Of a stretch of DNA of 64,000 nucleotides, positions 24,426 through 37,100 are shown one piece after another (the first letter of the stretch is position 1; every line of letters starts with the position of its first letter). A program made the translations under genes and the position numbers. The notes below the pieces were generated by a model. It worked only from the letters and a program-made list of their open reading frames with translations, was not told where the DNA came from and did no database searches. This DNA comes from Stictocephala bisonia (taxonomy: Eukaryota > Arthropoda > Insecta > Hemiptera > Membracidae). The stretch is from positions 531,163-595,162 of the forward strand of contig JAQJVL010000534.1 in NCBI GenBank assembly GCA_035578905.1. Direction: 5' to 3'.

Positions 24426-25393
24426 TATGTTCTCGAACTATAACCTAAAACCTTTACCGGAGTTATTATTCAAAATACAAATGTATTTGCAAACGTTGAA
24501 CCAAACTGAACTTCAAAATTTTATACTTGTTTTAATGGAATTTAATATATATACACAATTACCATTTTCTGGTAGGTGAAACCCTTATCAGGTACCATTA
24601 AAAATAGTTTATTGAATACCAAACTCTACTCTTCATGTGATATAATCACTGGAAATCGCCTAATAAGTCCCTCCCTCCTCGTGCCGATTGCTCGATCCCT
24701 GTCACGTGTTGACCTCCAGGCCTGACTCTCTCCACTGATTGCCTCTTGGTGTCTAGATCTCACCCCTCAGTCACTACTCTGGAGGGACCCCTTAAAATGC
24801 AGCATCGTAAGACTACTTCAGTATTGAGTTACCTGCTCCATTTCCTTCGCTGAGGGTTACTTTTAGAGGGGTTTTCTGGTGTTCATGCTATAACTACTAA
24901 TTTTGTATTGCGAGGTTCACATTCCTAAAGAAATGAATCAACTATGGAAAATGCTTTAATATTTTTGCTATTCTTTTGGTTTATAATCTGAAAAAATAAT
25001 ATTACTTCCAGTTTATATGAGCATCAAACTTGTTCATGTTCCTTATTCAAGGAGTGAATAACCGTCTATCAGCTCAGTTAGGAATCCTAGCCTCCACCAA
25101 ATCGTTCTCATTCATTATTACATTCCATTTCTCACAGGTTAGTGGATTATTTACTTATTTAGATAATAATGTTAATTCCTTATATACAGTTAAGCTAGAC
25201 TTTTTATAACCTTTGTTTGTTTCTCTTGTAAGCAAAACAATGTGGCCAAAACTATGTTTTCTGGTATGTTTCCTCTCTACTTCATCCTGTTCAATCAGGG
25301 TTCACTTGACAAAGAGCATTCTCTTAACGACCTGTTTACCCTGTGGATTGTGTCTACTCATTTCATTAAATAAATAAATTAATGAACAATCGA
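24426..25393 (+). repeat. Large direct repeat, copy 2 (empty site)
   Basis: Uninterrupted partner of 21487-23039. Reads straight through the place where copy 1 carries its MITE (GAATTTAATATATATACAC near 24539). Confidence 0.85.
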
Positions 25394-25794
25394 ATCTGTA
25401 GGCTTAAGCGACCGGTGACATTACGTTAAACTAAAGTTTCCTACTGGAAACTGGAACGATCGTGTCGATTCATTTTTACAGCCTAATAATAAAACCATGT
25501 TACACTTGTTTAATAAATAAAACTTGTATAGTAGTACTTATAAGAATTATATTACATAAACACAATAAATCATAAACGAACTATATAAACTTAAAATAAT
25601 GAAAAATACAACTATTGGGATAACTGCTTTATTCATGACAGAAACAATGAGGTGCATCATAAATGTACTTCATCAATACAGGATATTTAAAAATAATTCG
25701 TTGAGAAGAATGTCTTTGATTGACACGGCCAATGTATCGCCTCTTAATTTTTTCTTTGTTTATAAGAAATGATAGTTTAATTTTTGTTTAAATG

Positions 25795-25935
25795 TTTATT
25801 CTTAAGACGCCGATCGTCAGGATATGAGCGAATATGAAATTCGAATGAGTGTGATGAGTGTAGTCACTGTTACTATCTGAGTTTGACTTAGCTCAGAAGG
25901 GACTACTTATTAATAGGCCAATATCCAGTGCATTG
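25795..25935 (+). repeat. Dispersed repeat family A, copy A2 (5' part only)
   Basis: AAGACGCCGATCGTCAGGAT to ATTAATAGGCCAATATCCAG aligns with the first 150 bases of A1 at 8269 and then stops. Confidence 0.7.
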
Positions 25936-26073
25936 AATTTGATCAGTGCATAGGTAATTTGATCAGTGCATTGAAAAATACAATTATATGTGTTATATTG
26001 TACATTTACTATCCATATACATTAGCAGACAATAATAGTACTGTGTTAAAAATATCGGTTCATTATACATAAA

Positions 26074-26372
26074 TGCCCATAGAAATGAAGATTCAATGTA
26101 ACACAAAGGTCCGTGAAATATAGAATAAATATATCATAAAGGTCCTCAGATTTGTAGATTAAATATATCACAAAGGTCCTCAGAGTTACAGATTAAATAT
26201 ATCACAAAGGCCCCTAGAAATGTAGATTTAATATACTTCAAATTCCCCTAGATAGTAGATTGAATATATCACAAAGGTCCCCAGAAATATATATTCAATA
26301 TACCACAAAACCCCTATAAATATAGATTCAATTTATTACAAAGGTTCTCAGAAATGTAGAATAAGTAGTCTA
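26074..26372 (+). repeat. Diverged 34-35 bp tandem repeat, about nine units
   Basis: The unit reads roughly TATCACAAAGGTCCTCAGA, then a -TAGATTAAATA- segment. Units differ by several substitutions, so the array is old. It follows family A copy A2. Confidence 0.8.
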
Positions 26373-26887
26373 TTATTTTTGCAGATTTTTCTCTTTCCTT
26401 TTAAGTCGATATTTTTCTATAGGAAACTGCGTCTCACTACCGATCTTTGCAAAACGTAAATATTTTTCAAATGTGAAATTTGTAGCTTTCACTTAAAGCT
26501 AATGACGACAAAACAGTTTTAACAAGCACTAAGAGTACCTGGCGGTTTATGGAGGGTCTTTTAACATTGCTATGTAACATCAAAGTACGTACGATTATAA
26601 TTTAAACAATTGTTTATTTTCTGTTTGAAGCATGGTATTCAGTCTATCTTAAACATCTGCAAACCCATATCTGAATTGAAAATAAATGTTAAAAATATAA
26701 ATAGACAATTTAAACTCAAAGATTAGAATATTCTTATAGAACAGATTATCCTTGTATACAACTGTTTCATGATACTGCAATCTACGATGCCACATTTCCA
26801 TACACAAGCAATTACTTAAGCTTCATAGAAGAACCTTTCTTCTACAGGAATTCATTTGTGAATTAAACTGAGTCTGTCTAAAGAAAT

Positions 26888-26985
26888 TGCTCTAATCAAC
26901 TCAAGGCATTTAGTAGATTGGTTTCTCAGCTCAGCGCCTGTTTTTCACGTCAACTCCACGTCTCTGGGGCATTTGAGGTCCTCAA
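26888..26985 (+). repeat. Dispersed repeat family B, copy 2
   Basis: CTCTAATCAACTCAAGGCAT and AGTAGATTGGTTTCTC match 9341-9400. The minus-strand frame at 26986-27219 just beyond it is not supported as a gene. Confidence 0.6.
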
Positions 26986-27239
26986 TCAATAAAATTGCAA
27001 AGAAATATAAAATGATGAATTAAATGAAATTAACTTTATTTGCCTCAAGACAATATTGTGTGGATTTAATTGAATTGATAGTGCCCAGTATTGGCTGTTC
27101 TGAAAGATTTTTATCACTAAGAAGAATACAGTTATCTTAATTATACTATAGAATATTAGTATATTGAAACTGACTAAAAAAACAGGAGCAGAAAACGGCT
27201 TCTGTATTGGACGGAGCAATTTACTAGTAGTCAGGGCTA

Positions 27240-28060
27240 TTGTTACTCACTTTTTCATAAAACTAATTTTTTGAAAGAAATTCTAAAAACCCTCCACTTT
27301 GGTTGGAACCCAATTTATCCAACTAAGGGTGGTTTGGATTAATTTTAAATGTTGGAAAATTGAATCCAAAAAATTTTAAAAGGTTTTTCTACAGAATAAA
27401 GGTTATTGGAAAAACAATCCATTGTAATTTTTATTTTCTAAGAAATACGTGGATTGAGGGTTTTCACCTATTGGGAAAAATATTTAATGCCTCATTTGGG
27501 GGAACATAATTTAATTGGCTTTTCCCTTTGAAAAGATTTAAATCGGGAAAAGTTTCTCCAAAACTTTCAAGGGGCCCCGGCATGATAACAAACAAACTTC
27601 TCCTATGCCAAGTAAAAAAGAAAGTTGTACCTGAAATTTTAATTGTGGAATTTTAAAATTAAATGCAGCTTTATTTTTCAAAACCTAATTTTTTTTGAAA
27701 ATTTTCCGAAAAATTTTTGTTCTCTTAAAAACCGAGATTTTTCTAGTTGCTAATCGAGGGTTTTTGCTGAAAAATCTCTTTTTTGATTAGGGGGCAAGCT
27801 TCCCAAAATTAAGGGGGGTTTTCCCTTTTCTCCATTAAACGAATTCTTAATTAAATTGTGTTCAATTTTGATCCGGGGTTTTTTCCTAATGAATTCCGGT
27901 AGTTGAGGAAAGGGTTAAAGATATTTGGGTCGGGCCATTGTTTTAAATTTTTTATCAAAAAATTTTTAAAAAGGTATAAAAAACTTTTAATAAAACATTT
28001 ACAATTTAATTTCGAAAAACAAATATTTAAAAACCAAAGGGAATAAAAAACCCTATCGTA
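27240..28060. other. Stretch of unusual homopolymer texture, possibly poor consensus
   Basis: Runs such as GGGGCCCC, AAAAATTTTT, GGGGGG and TTTTTTCC are packed together, unlike the sequence on either side. Words look broken by added or missing bases. No feature is recognised. The texture changes back near 28060, and a typical repeat tail follows at 28201. Sequencing or assembly error is a likely cause. Confidence 0.45.
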
Positions 28061-28200
28061 AGCCTAATTTGTTATTGAAATAGATTTGTTTTAAAAATTA
28101 GGTTATCATTACAACAATGTTTCCTTTAATTTAATTTAATCAAGAAATGACAAACATGGCATGGTAAACAAAATAAAACATTCTTCAATAAGATTAACAT

Positions 28201-28376
28201 GTAAACTGCAAAGGGCCATAGGACGCTTCCCTTAAGGCTTTTTGAAACGGAAACAGGCTATTATGTTATTCTAGTACCTAAGGAATATCCCTGTAAATTT
28301 TCATGCCAATTGGTTCAGTAGTTTTCTAGTTATAAACGCTGTAACTAACACAACTTTCTTTTATGTATATAGATTT
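28201..28376 (+). repeat. 3' part of a dispersed retroelement-like repeat
   Basis: The phrase TTTTCATGCCAATTGGTTCA, then GTAGTTTT-AGTTATAAAC and an ending TTTATGTATATAGATTT, is typical of repeat tails in many arthropod genomes. A related tail (TTTCATGGCGATCGGTTGGA, then ATATAGATTT) ends the element at 44123-44707. Confidence 0.55.
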
Positions 28377-28909
28377 ATTTTGAAGATTTTCACTAACGTA
28401 AATACACTAAATTCATGCTTCACCCTCTCATTGTCCCAACTGAACGCGAATGGTAATTATTATGTTGAACACAAATCCTCTTAGGTGATATTCCAATTGG
28501 CCAGCGAACACTGTCGTCTAAGGGGGAAAGTATTGACAAGTAATCAGACTTTATGGCAGTCATGCGACTTGGTTGCCATGGGAACAGACGTACAACACGC
28601 TCCACAGGTTATATGGCCACGTGATTCTTTACATCAAGATATTTACAAATCTAATTCATGTTGTAATAATATTTTAGACATAATTTGAATATTTTTATCA
28701 CCAAGGACTTGTGGACATTTCACCTTTATCTTTGAAGAAACAAGCAAACATACTTGTTTAAACAGTTTGTTAGCAGATTTAATCTGATATATTAAAAAGA
28801 TACTAACTTACTTATAACTTTTTTTCTAAAGTTTTTTTTATCATTCAGATAAAAAAACAAAATTCCAGCCTTTTATTGTCGTATTACACAACATTCTTAA
28901 CATCTATAT
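28377..28909. other. Non-coding stretch
   Basis: Two overlapping opposite frames at 28420-28605 (minus) and 28485-28688 (plus) cover a less AT-rich patch. Neither has a recognisable motif. No repeat partner was found in the window. Confidence 0.4.
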
Positions 28910-29170
28910 CATTATATGGGTACATGTATGGGTGGGTGGGTGGCCAATACCCCACTGTATGTGTATCGTTGGGCAGGAGAGTCAGTACCACTGTACGTGT
29001 ATTTGTGGTCAGGTGGATTGATAATTGCTCATGTATGGGTTTGGGTAGGTGGGTGGGTCAATGCCACTGTACGTGTATGGGTGGATAGGTGGGTTATCGC
29101 TACAGTATGTGTTTGGGTGGGTGGGTGGGCCATCGTGTCATCGCCACAGCATGTGTATGGGTGAGTCATC
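28910..29170 (+). repeat. G-rich minisatellite
   Basis: Repeats of a unit like GGGTGGGTCAATGCCACTG then TACGTGTATGG. Some units are degenerate (TCAGTACCACTGTACGTGTA, ATCGCTACAGTATGTGT). The same unit, reversed, makes up the array at 51291-51812. The glycine-, valine- and tryptophan-rich plus-strand frames at 28876-29164 are shadows of the repeat. Confidence 0.85.
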
Positions 29171-29189
29171 ACAACAGTTCTTGTATTGG

Positions 29190-29278
29190 TGGGGGGGAGG
29201 AGTGTATAGAGTTATTTAGTTATTCTATGTTCTCAGTTGTTATTTAAAGGTGGGGGTGGTGGGGGTGGGGGGGGTGAG
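29190..29278 (+). repeat. G-run segment with quadruplex potential
   Basis: GGGGGGGAGGAG near 29190 and GGTGGGGGTGGTGGGGGTGG, continuing in G, at 29249-29276 meet the usual four-run G-quadruplex pattern. Confidence 0.65.
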
Positions 29279-29280
29279 TG

Positions 29281-32200
29281 TGGTTTACTGAAGGTATAAT
29301 GTGACTGTGAGGAAAGAGCAATATTACTCTTTTAAATAAAGTATGTTTTAAAAATTATGTGGAAAACAAAAAATTAAATTTTACCATGACCAGTATGAAC
29401 TATTGGAATGTATCAACAGATGTTTGACAAAATCACCTAATGAAATATTTAATGGGAAAAAAATTGTTAAATCTGCCATTGGAAAATTATACAATAATTG
29501 AAGTCAGCAAGTATGATTGTATTAACTGGAAGTGCTAAGAGAGTGTAAAGTAATAAATAAAGTAATAAATTGGTGCGCAAAACACGCTTAATATGTGGGA
29601 CATCTCCTAGAATTAATATTCGGTGGATCTCGAGGATAGTGCTTAATCCAACACAAACATCGATATATTTAAATCACAATACTTTCAATATTAACAATGT
29701 TTAGTTAGGCAACGGATAATTTTCCAACATTTATTTTATGTTATTTTAATAAAAATACTAAGAAAATCGATTTCTTCTTATAAACACTTTCTAAAAAAAT
29801 GCCATTTCTTAAGGGGCTTACAATGCTCCAACTGTAACTAAGATGGTTCGCTTCGTAAGAAGCTTTTGCCAAGGGAGAGTTTTCAACAACAGATTTACCA
29901 CCGCAGTGTTTGCCACTACATTACCCTGAAGAGTTGACAGCCTTGGAGTTGTGACAAGGAAAGGGGGAAAGGTAGTTTTTTACCAAGTCAAATAAGGCTT
30001 TCCAAGTCTGAGACATATCCTAGACAGTTGTTTTCTCTTCTTTCTAACTTAGTGTTTTGTCATTAGTTAGCTCATGCTGTGGTTACTCATTGTTTTTCTT
30101 GAAGACTAGTGATTTTTTATTGAAGTTCTAATATGTATAAAACAAGCTAGCTTTGTTACGACTTCAGGGGTAACATTCTAAGACTCGAAAGGCTGTTGTG
30201 TTACTGATATATTTGTTTTAACACTAACTGGATGCATCAATCTGGCCAGTGGGTGGATCGTCTGAGTGAAGGGAGCTCAAACTGATAAAAATATAATTTC
30301 ACGTTAACAATGTGCCGTAGTCTTGTGTGCATTTGTACTACATTGACGTAGGTATATTGGCTTATTTATCAGCCTACAAAGGATGTGTAGAGATGTATTG
30401 CTACCAGCGACAACAGATTGTGTTAGTTTATTTGTGTACTTTGTGACTACTCCAGATGGACAGTGGTGTCTCACGTGTGCGAAATGAGAAGGGCTCATTC
30501 AACAGTCGTTGTGAAACAATCGAGTAAGGGGTAAACGTGAGAAAGTGTTTCTAATGAGAAGCCTAAAAAATAATCATTCTTTATACAACCTTTTCGTTTT
30601 ATATGTTTAGTTTTATTTAAATAACATAAAATCCATGTTGGAAGTGTATTATTGAAAGTTGTGAGATTTCAATATGTTGATGTCTGTGTTGGCTTAAGCA
30701 CCATCCTCAAGACCATGACCGTATATAACTGACAAATATGTTATGCACTGTATCACTATATCACTATTATAGTATCACCAAACTTGCTGGCCTCATTATC
30801 ATTGTATCAATTTACTATGGAATATTCCGCAAGTGTTGTCAAATGTACACCACATATTGCACAGACTGATTTTTTTCAAGACTATAATGATTCATTCCGA
30901 TAGTTTATACTGGTATAGTTAAAATTTAATATTTTTTCTCAACATATTTTTAAAAACATGCTTTTTTTTACAAATATTATTATTATTTTCTCACAGTATG
31001 TTATACATTCAGTGTAAATAAATATATACGTACGTAATTGCTCTTGTTACATTTTAATTTTTATATGAGTGTACTCATTGCATTTGTTGTACATAAAATA
31101 TAGAATCATGTATTTAAAGGAATTTGCCCTAAAATGTCATTGTAATATCCTATTTCTTTAATATAGAATTAAGGAATTTTTCTACAATACTAAGGATATA
31201 TGATTTCCTTGAAGTAATATTCAAAGACAAGTTTTAAACAGCTTCACTGAGACACAACTTTTAAACATTGAAAGAATAGCTTCAATTTTTAATGATATTA
31301 AACACTTTCCATTTGAAATAAGTTACTCCAAAGAAAAATGTTTGATAAACAACGTTATAAAAAAGTTTTGATGTTTGATAAACAAACTTACATAAAAACT
31401 TATTTATGTACGTTTAAAGTTAAATCATTGTTTTATTAAAGTACCAAAAGTAAAGTACTTCTGTGATAATGAATTGTTCAAACATGAAAACAACCTCTCT
31501 ACTTAAGGGGGGATTCGTTGAATAGTTTGAATGAATCTTATGACCTCAGCTGTGTAGAAATCTATTCATAGATAGAGAGGTATCATTAAAACCCAACCCC
31601 TTTGTACCCACAATGAGTTTACATTGATCAAGATAATGATACTGTATTGCCAACTACGATCTGGATGAGCTTCGCTAATTAAACAGTTTGCTTACGTCTA
31701 GACTCACTCAATCCATCTGTAAATTCCATGATTGTGTTGATCATTGTACGCTGTTTCATAATTTCCTATTTTTTTTCTTCTTGAAATCTGAGAGATAACT
31801 ATTTTTATCCAGCTCATATTTAATAGTTGTCAACAACATCATGTAATTAATATAAATCACTTTGTTTAGTCCTTAAAACTTAAATAGAAGATTTAAGAAA
31901 TATTCCTGAATATCATACATAAACCTAAGTAATTAAGAATAATTTATATTAAAACCTTTAAATAAGGTATATGTCTTGGAACTGCAGAATTATGATTCTT
32001 AAACTCAGCTTCCTCAATGATCACATCGGTATTTTAAAGAACCGATGTGCTTTAAGCTTTTGGGAGTTTATTATTAGAATTACAAGTTATATTGTTCCTA
32101 TTATACAACAAATATTTAACTAAATACATTTAAAGCATATTTATCATCATCCACAGTTTTAATCGAGCCATTGAATATCGACAAAAGACGTCAAATATAA

Positions 32201-33264
32201 TCGCTCCCTTAAGGCGAGTAATCAGTCCCTATCCTCAGGGAGTTGAGTTACCAAAACTGCTGACAGTATTCCCTCTAGAATGTACTGCAATCGAATGAAC
32301 GAATTTTAAACTCATAATGGTGCTACCTTTAAAAAATATGACGTTAATTGCTTTGCCTAAATAATTTATCTTAGTGTTGGTGCTAAAATAATTAGGATAA
32401 ATAGTAATAGAAAAAACACTCTTAACTTTTGTTTCATTTACAATCTTGTTATTTGATCTTTATTTTTACATGATTACCTATTTCAACAATATTGTTATGA
32501 ATGGAACAAAAATAATTGTTGTTATGAATGGAAATTTCTTCATTCAATAGTCTATTATGTATTTGCAAAGTTACCCTTTATCCATCACATTTTCCTCTAA
32601 GTAATAGACATACATTTTTTGTTTTATCTAATAGGCTAAGCTCCATTCTAGGCATTGGGGGCTCCCGAATGTATGATAATAAATATTACACGTAATGGCA
32701 ATTTAAAAAAATAAAACTGTGATAAGTACATGCAAAGTAAGTGAAATAAGTTGGTTGTTAAAGCTAACTTTAAAAAAAATTTACATATGATATTTTCTTA
32801 GCAATTAAAATATTATTATGTTAATCATCTCTCTCCTTCGATTTTATTATGCCAGTAAATAAATTAATCAATGAGACCTGATGATCACATTAAAGTCTTT
32901 ATGGCATATACAAATACAACTAGAACCCAAGCAAAAGAAAACAAAATTACTTAGAAATCTGAGTTTGTTAAAAAGTTTATTACCAAGGGGAAAATGTTGA
33001 ATTTGGAGTGAAAAGAAAATATATTTAGTTGTAAGCTTGCAAACCTAACAATATTCTTTTAATTGGCAAACGTTTGTATCAAACAACTATTTAGGGTACA
33101 AAATGTTATAATAATAATAATAATGTTGTATAGAACATTTATTAACAGTTATTCAGTATTATATATATTTTAAAGCCGTAATATTTAATCCACTAAAGTG
33201 GATTGAATATTATTAGTGTTTGTATTATTAGTGGAACAAAACTAAAATTTTGTAACCTATAATA
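29281..33264. other. AT-rich non-coding stretch
   Basis: No gene is supported. A less AT-rich patch lies at about 29850-29960, and a small hairpin CACATCGGT/ACCGATGTG at 32023-32049. The minus-strand frame at 30304-30498 has no family motif. Confidence 0.5.
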
Positions 33265-33776
33265 TAGGGTGATTTTTTTATTGGTGCTTTTTTTAATACT
33301 AAATATAAAAATGAAAAACAACCTGCATTGACATAAAAATGGATTTATTTGAACTACAGTGTCATGACATTAACGTTTAAAAATGATTTCTGGCATATGG
33401 GCTCCATTTCGTTCGCGTAGAAAGCCCAATCGAGTAGTCCAATTTTCGAATACTCTTTCCAGCAGCTGTGGTTGAATTCCGCCAATAACTCGACGAATGT
33501 TAGCTTCCAATTCATTTAAAGTTTGTGGCTTGTCAGCGTATACTTGAGACTTAACATATCCCCACAGAAAGTAGTCTGTTGGCGTGATATCACACGACCG
33601 TGGGGGCCAGTTGACACTACCTCTAAATGAGATGATAACAATAATACGCACTAGACAATACAAATATTGAAATGACATATGATAATAAGCAAAGATCAGC
33701 TGTTTTATTCGAATTTAAATGTTGTGTTTAGTAGTGGTGCCAACTTAAAAAACGCACCAATAACAAAATCACCTTT
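33265..33776 (-). mobile_element. Internally deleted mariner-type element
   Basis: The left end contains GGGTGATTTTTTTATTGGTGC and the right end (reverse) AGGTGATTTTGTTATTGGTGC. A TA lies at each edge (about 33263-33264 and 33777-33778), consistent with mariner insertion. At about 512 bp it is well short of an autonomous element. The interior keeps only the 3' end of the transposase, read on the minus strand. Confidence 0.85.
33370..33678 (-). pseudogene. Mariner-like transposase, C-terminal fragment
   Basis: A 102-residue frame in which residues from about 24 on (NWPPRSCDITPTDYFLWGYV, then TLNELEANIRRVIGGIQPQL and a closing RVFENWTTR...HMPEIIFKR block) match the C-terminus of insect mariner-type transposases. 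The Asp in CDITP is the third catalytic residue; the helix-turn-helix and the first two catalytic residues are absent. Residues 1-23 are not homologous and probably come from 5' sequence joined by the internal deletion. The tail is intact to its stop, so the deletion may be fairly young compared with the element at 9702. It cannot be a working enzyme. Confidence 0.85.
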
Positions 33777-34035
33777 TATCAGCCAATTTTGAATACAAAC
33801 AACGTTTTCTTATATTTAGAATCAATAATTATTTCGTATTTAAACTTGTTTACACAGTGTAACTAATGTTAACTTTATGCTTATTGAAATTTAAGTGAAT
33901 AAATCATATGCCTTGAGGTGTAAATGAGGGCAAAGAAGTGTGGGTAACTTAAGTTGACTAGTAATGATGGGATCATACCTGATTTATATTTATGTTTACT
34001 CATTTAAGACTGTCATTCGCCTATTTACATAAAAT

Positions 34036-34150
34036 ACAGGCCTCTTCGTGAATTTTATCCAACGAGTAAAGTACCAATCGTTAAATCAGTCGGCAATTAG
34101 AACCTAGATTCACCAATCCAAAGCCCTAACTACTGAACTCACAAGTTGAT
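34036..34150 (-). repeat. tRNA-derived SINE, family 1, decayed copy
   Basis: On the minus strand GAGTTCAGTAGTTAGGGCTT and AGGTTCTAATTGCCGAC correspond to the A and B box parts of the 6141 SINE. The body segment ATTGGTACTTTACTCGTTGG matches as well. Both boxes carry mutations. Confidence 0.7.
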
Positions 34151-37100
34151 TGATCTCTTAAATATTATGTAAAAATACTATTCAAACGAACAGTTAAAAA
34201 TAATATACTAAATAATAAATTCTATAAATTAATTATCAATTCATTTTCTACGTTAGGAATCTTCTGCACCGGATTTAAGTTGGAGGTAAATGGAAAGCGC
34301 TGCCATAAATTGTGAGCAAGTAAAATGATAGTACTTATTAAATAAATAATCAAGTTAATTTGTATATAATTATTTAATAAAGTTCACTTTGTATAGAGTT
34401 AGAGAAACAGATGTATTATATTATTATTATTATTTGTATTATTATTTTTCGAACCCCGCCTCATAATATGATCATAATTTATACAGTAATTGTTTTTTCT
34501 CAATATAAGTGTTGTTATACATGGGGAAGTTTTTCCTTTCAATAAAGAGCTGTTTTACTTTTCCCATTAATTAAACTTAATTCACGATATGGAAATAAAC
34601 ACTAAAAGTCTTGCTATAAATACTGCGCATGATCTTCCTCAAAAGCAAATTCAGAAAAGCTACACAATTGAAATGTTTGGAGTACACTGATTTTCAATCC
34701 TTTATTCAAGTGGCACAAATGAATATTGTGGAACGAACCATGCAGAGCCAGAACTGTGAACATGTATTAGAGGAGATGTAGCGGTCTAATTAAAACCCAA
34801 GTCCTTTGTGTCAGCAAGTTGAGGGGTAATGGCACTGAACTGTCAATGAGATTTGGTTGAACATCCCTGGTGATTGAAACAAATTCTCTACAGCTGTTTT
34901 CAATCTACCTCGCATCGTTTATTTCAAGCTTTTCGCATAATTTTAACGATGAAAATGTCCCATTATACAATTATATATAGTAAACGATTGATACATTTTT
35001 AGAGAAAAGTATTTTTGTTGCAAAATTATAACAAGTTGTGCCTAGAATAAATTGTGCTTTATTTTTACATGCTTTAATAACTAATTGTATAATATTTTTT
35101 ATGAACTCTTTTCCTGTATGTACAGGGGTGGGGAAATATAAAATATGAATTAAATTTATTCATATTTTATTTGTGTAAATTATTTGACAACGATAAGAGA
35201 CAGAGATGAATTATTCGTATTCAGTGACCATAATTTCTGCCAACAAATTAACCTATGAATATATGTTGCTCAAATGTGTTCTATTCAGCAAGTTCTTCTT
35301 TTTCGGACATGAAGTTGTTCGCGTCCACATAAAATCTTTAAAGCTGTACGTATCCACTGAGTAGTTCTAAACAAGCAACGAACCTGGTAGCTGGACCGTC
35401 ATAAATTTGTATCTCCCAGCTATGGCAACTACCACACAAAATTCTGTCCATAGCTGATATTAAAAAAAGAAGATTTTAAAAAGAGACAATTAAAAAAAGA
35501 AAAACTCCAACAAGAATGCTACAATATTCTAATTCCTTAATATGCCTGTTTTATGTTTATTTTCTACCTCTTTTTGAGATAAAACTCTTCGTTTATTGTT
35601 AACGACTATTAATGACACTGCCTTGAAGATTGCATTGTGAAAAACCAGCCATATTACAAACGTTTGGAGAATTTCGATGGCACATTTGAACTTTATGCCT
35701 TAATAAAATTGGAAATGTTATGCAAATAAAAATTATACTTTCCAATAAGGGGCAGCCTCTAAAAGTTATACTAGTAATACCCATAGATTCTTTATTTAGG
35801 GGAATAATATGCATGTGAGACACCTTTGACCTTGAAATGTATGTGAACTAACTTAGGCTAACTTCATATGGATTAGGTAGATATTCCCTTTGGTTTGGTT
35901 TGTTGGGACCGTATTCCTCATCCATTTTTACCTCTTTTTAGCCTTACTCTCAAAAATAAGATATAAACATAGTTGGGCTGTTTCTCTGATTTATACTTTT
36001 TATTACTGACTGAGATTATATAAAACTTCATTGAGTACCGCCAATGGATGTATAAAAAAAGACTATTAGTTATGTATAGCATATATTTTAGATATTTATT
36101 AATATGCCTAACGGATTTCAAATCAAAACCAAACACTCAACAATGATATGATAGAAAATAAAGAACAGTTCTTTATTTATAAAACTGCTGTTCTGTTTAT
36201 AAATTTGTAAATAGTGTTGTATTTATAAAAAGGCCTTTTCCTACACTTATCGAGTAACTAATATAAACAATTTAAAACACAATACAACCATCGTAGATGA
36301 TTAACAAACACTAGGGGTTATTGTTGCACTTTAGAGGCAGCAATGTAAGCGAAGTGATATATAGTTTGAGACCCAAAAAATGCAAAAGATTTACAATTTT
36401 ATAAGTATGATTTATATCTATAACCTTTGTACTATAAATATTAAAAAAATTAAATATTGGAGCTGCCTTTGAAAATATAATGTTTACAAGTGTCAACAAA
36501 TATCGAAATGCAAATTTTTATTTTTCAAAGTCTTGAGAAGTATCAACTTCCCAAACATAATTAATATTGTCTTAAACATTATGAGTTTTTATTTTGTTAT
36601 ATGGATACAAATAGTTAATTTTATCTTTTCTTATCGATTCTTATAAATACGTGTTATACATATTTTATTAGTTTCCTTTATATAATTTTTTAATTAGTAA
36701 TCGTAAAGCGGGTACTATTAAATATTGCGTTAAAACTATTTATTAGTTTTCTAAAATGTACAATATGTAAACAGTATGGTAATGTAGTAAAGGGTTGGAT
36801 ATAGGAGCACGCTACCTCTCTAATGAAATAACAAGGTAGCTGTGTTCCAGACAAGAATATCAATGAACCTGCACTCTCCATTGCATTAGTGTCACCACAC
36901 CTTCCACAATAACTTTCACTATGGCACTAACATTTCATTAATACAATATTTTAATAAAACAAAATACTAATAAAATAGTCTATCGTAATATAAATTTGTT
37001 AGTAACAACTTTATAAAATATAAAGTAAAGCTGTCTTATTATTGTACTGTACTTCTTGGATTAGGTGCTAAACATGTGTTAAGTTGGTAGGATTCCACAA

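Noticed and set aside
21487..25393. LTR retrotransposon with two LTRs
   Set aside because: No primer-binding site, polypurine tract or gag-pol remnants between the copies, and the edges do not show clean TG...CA ends.
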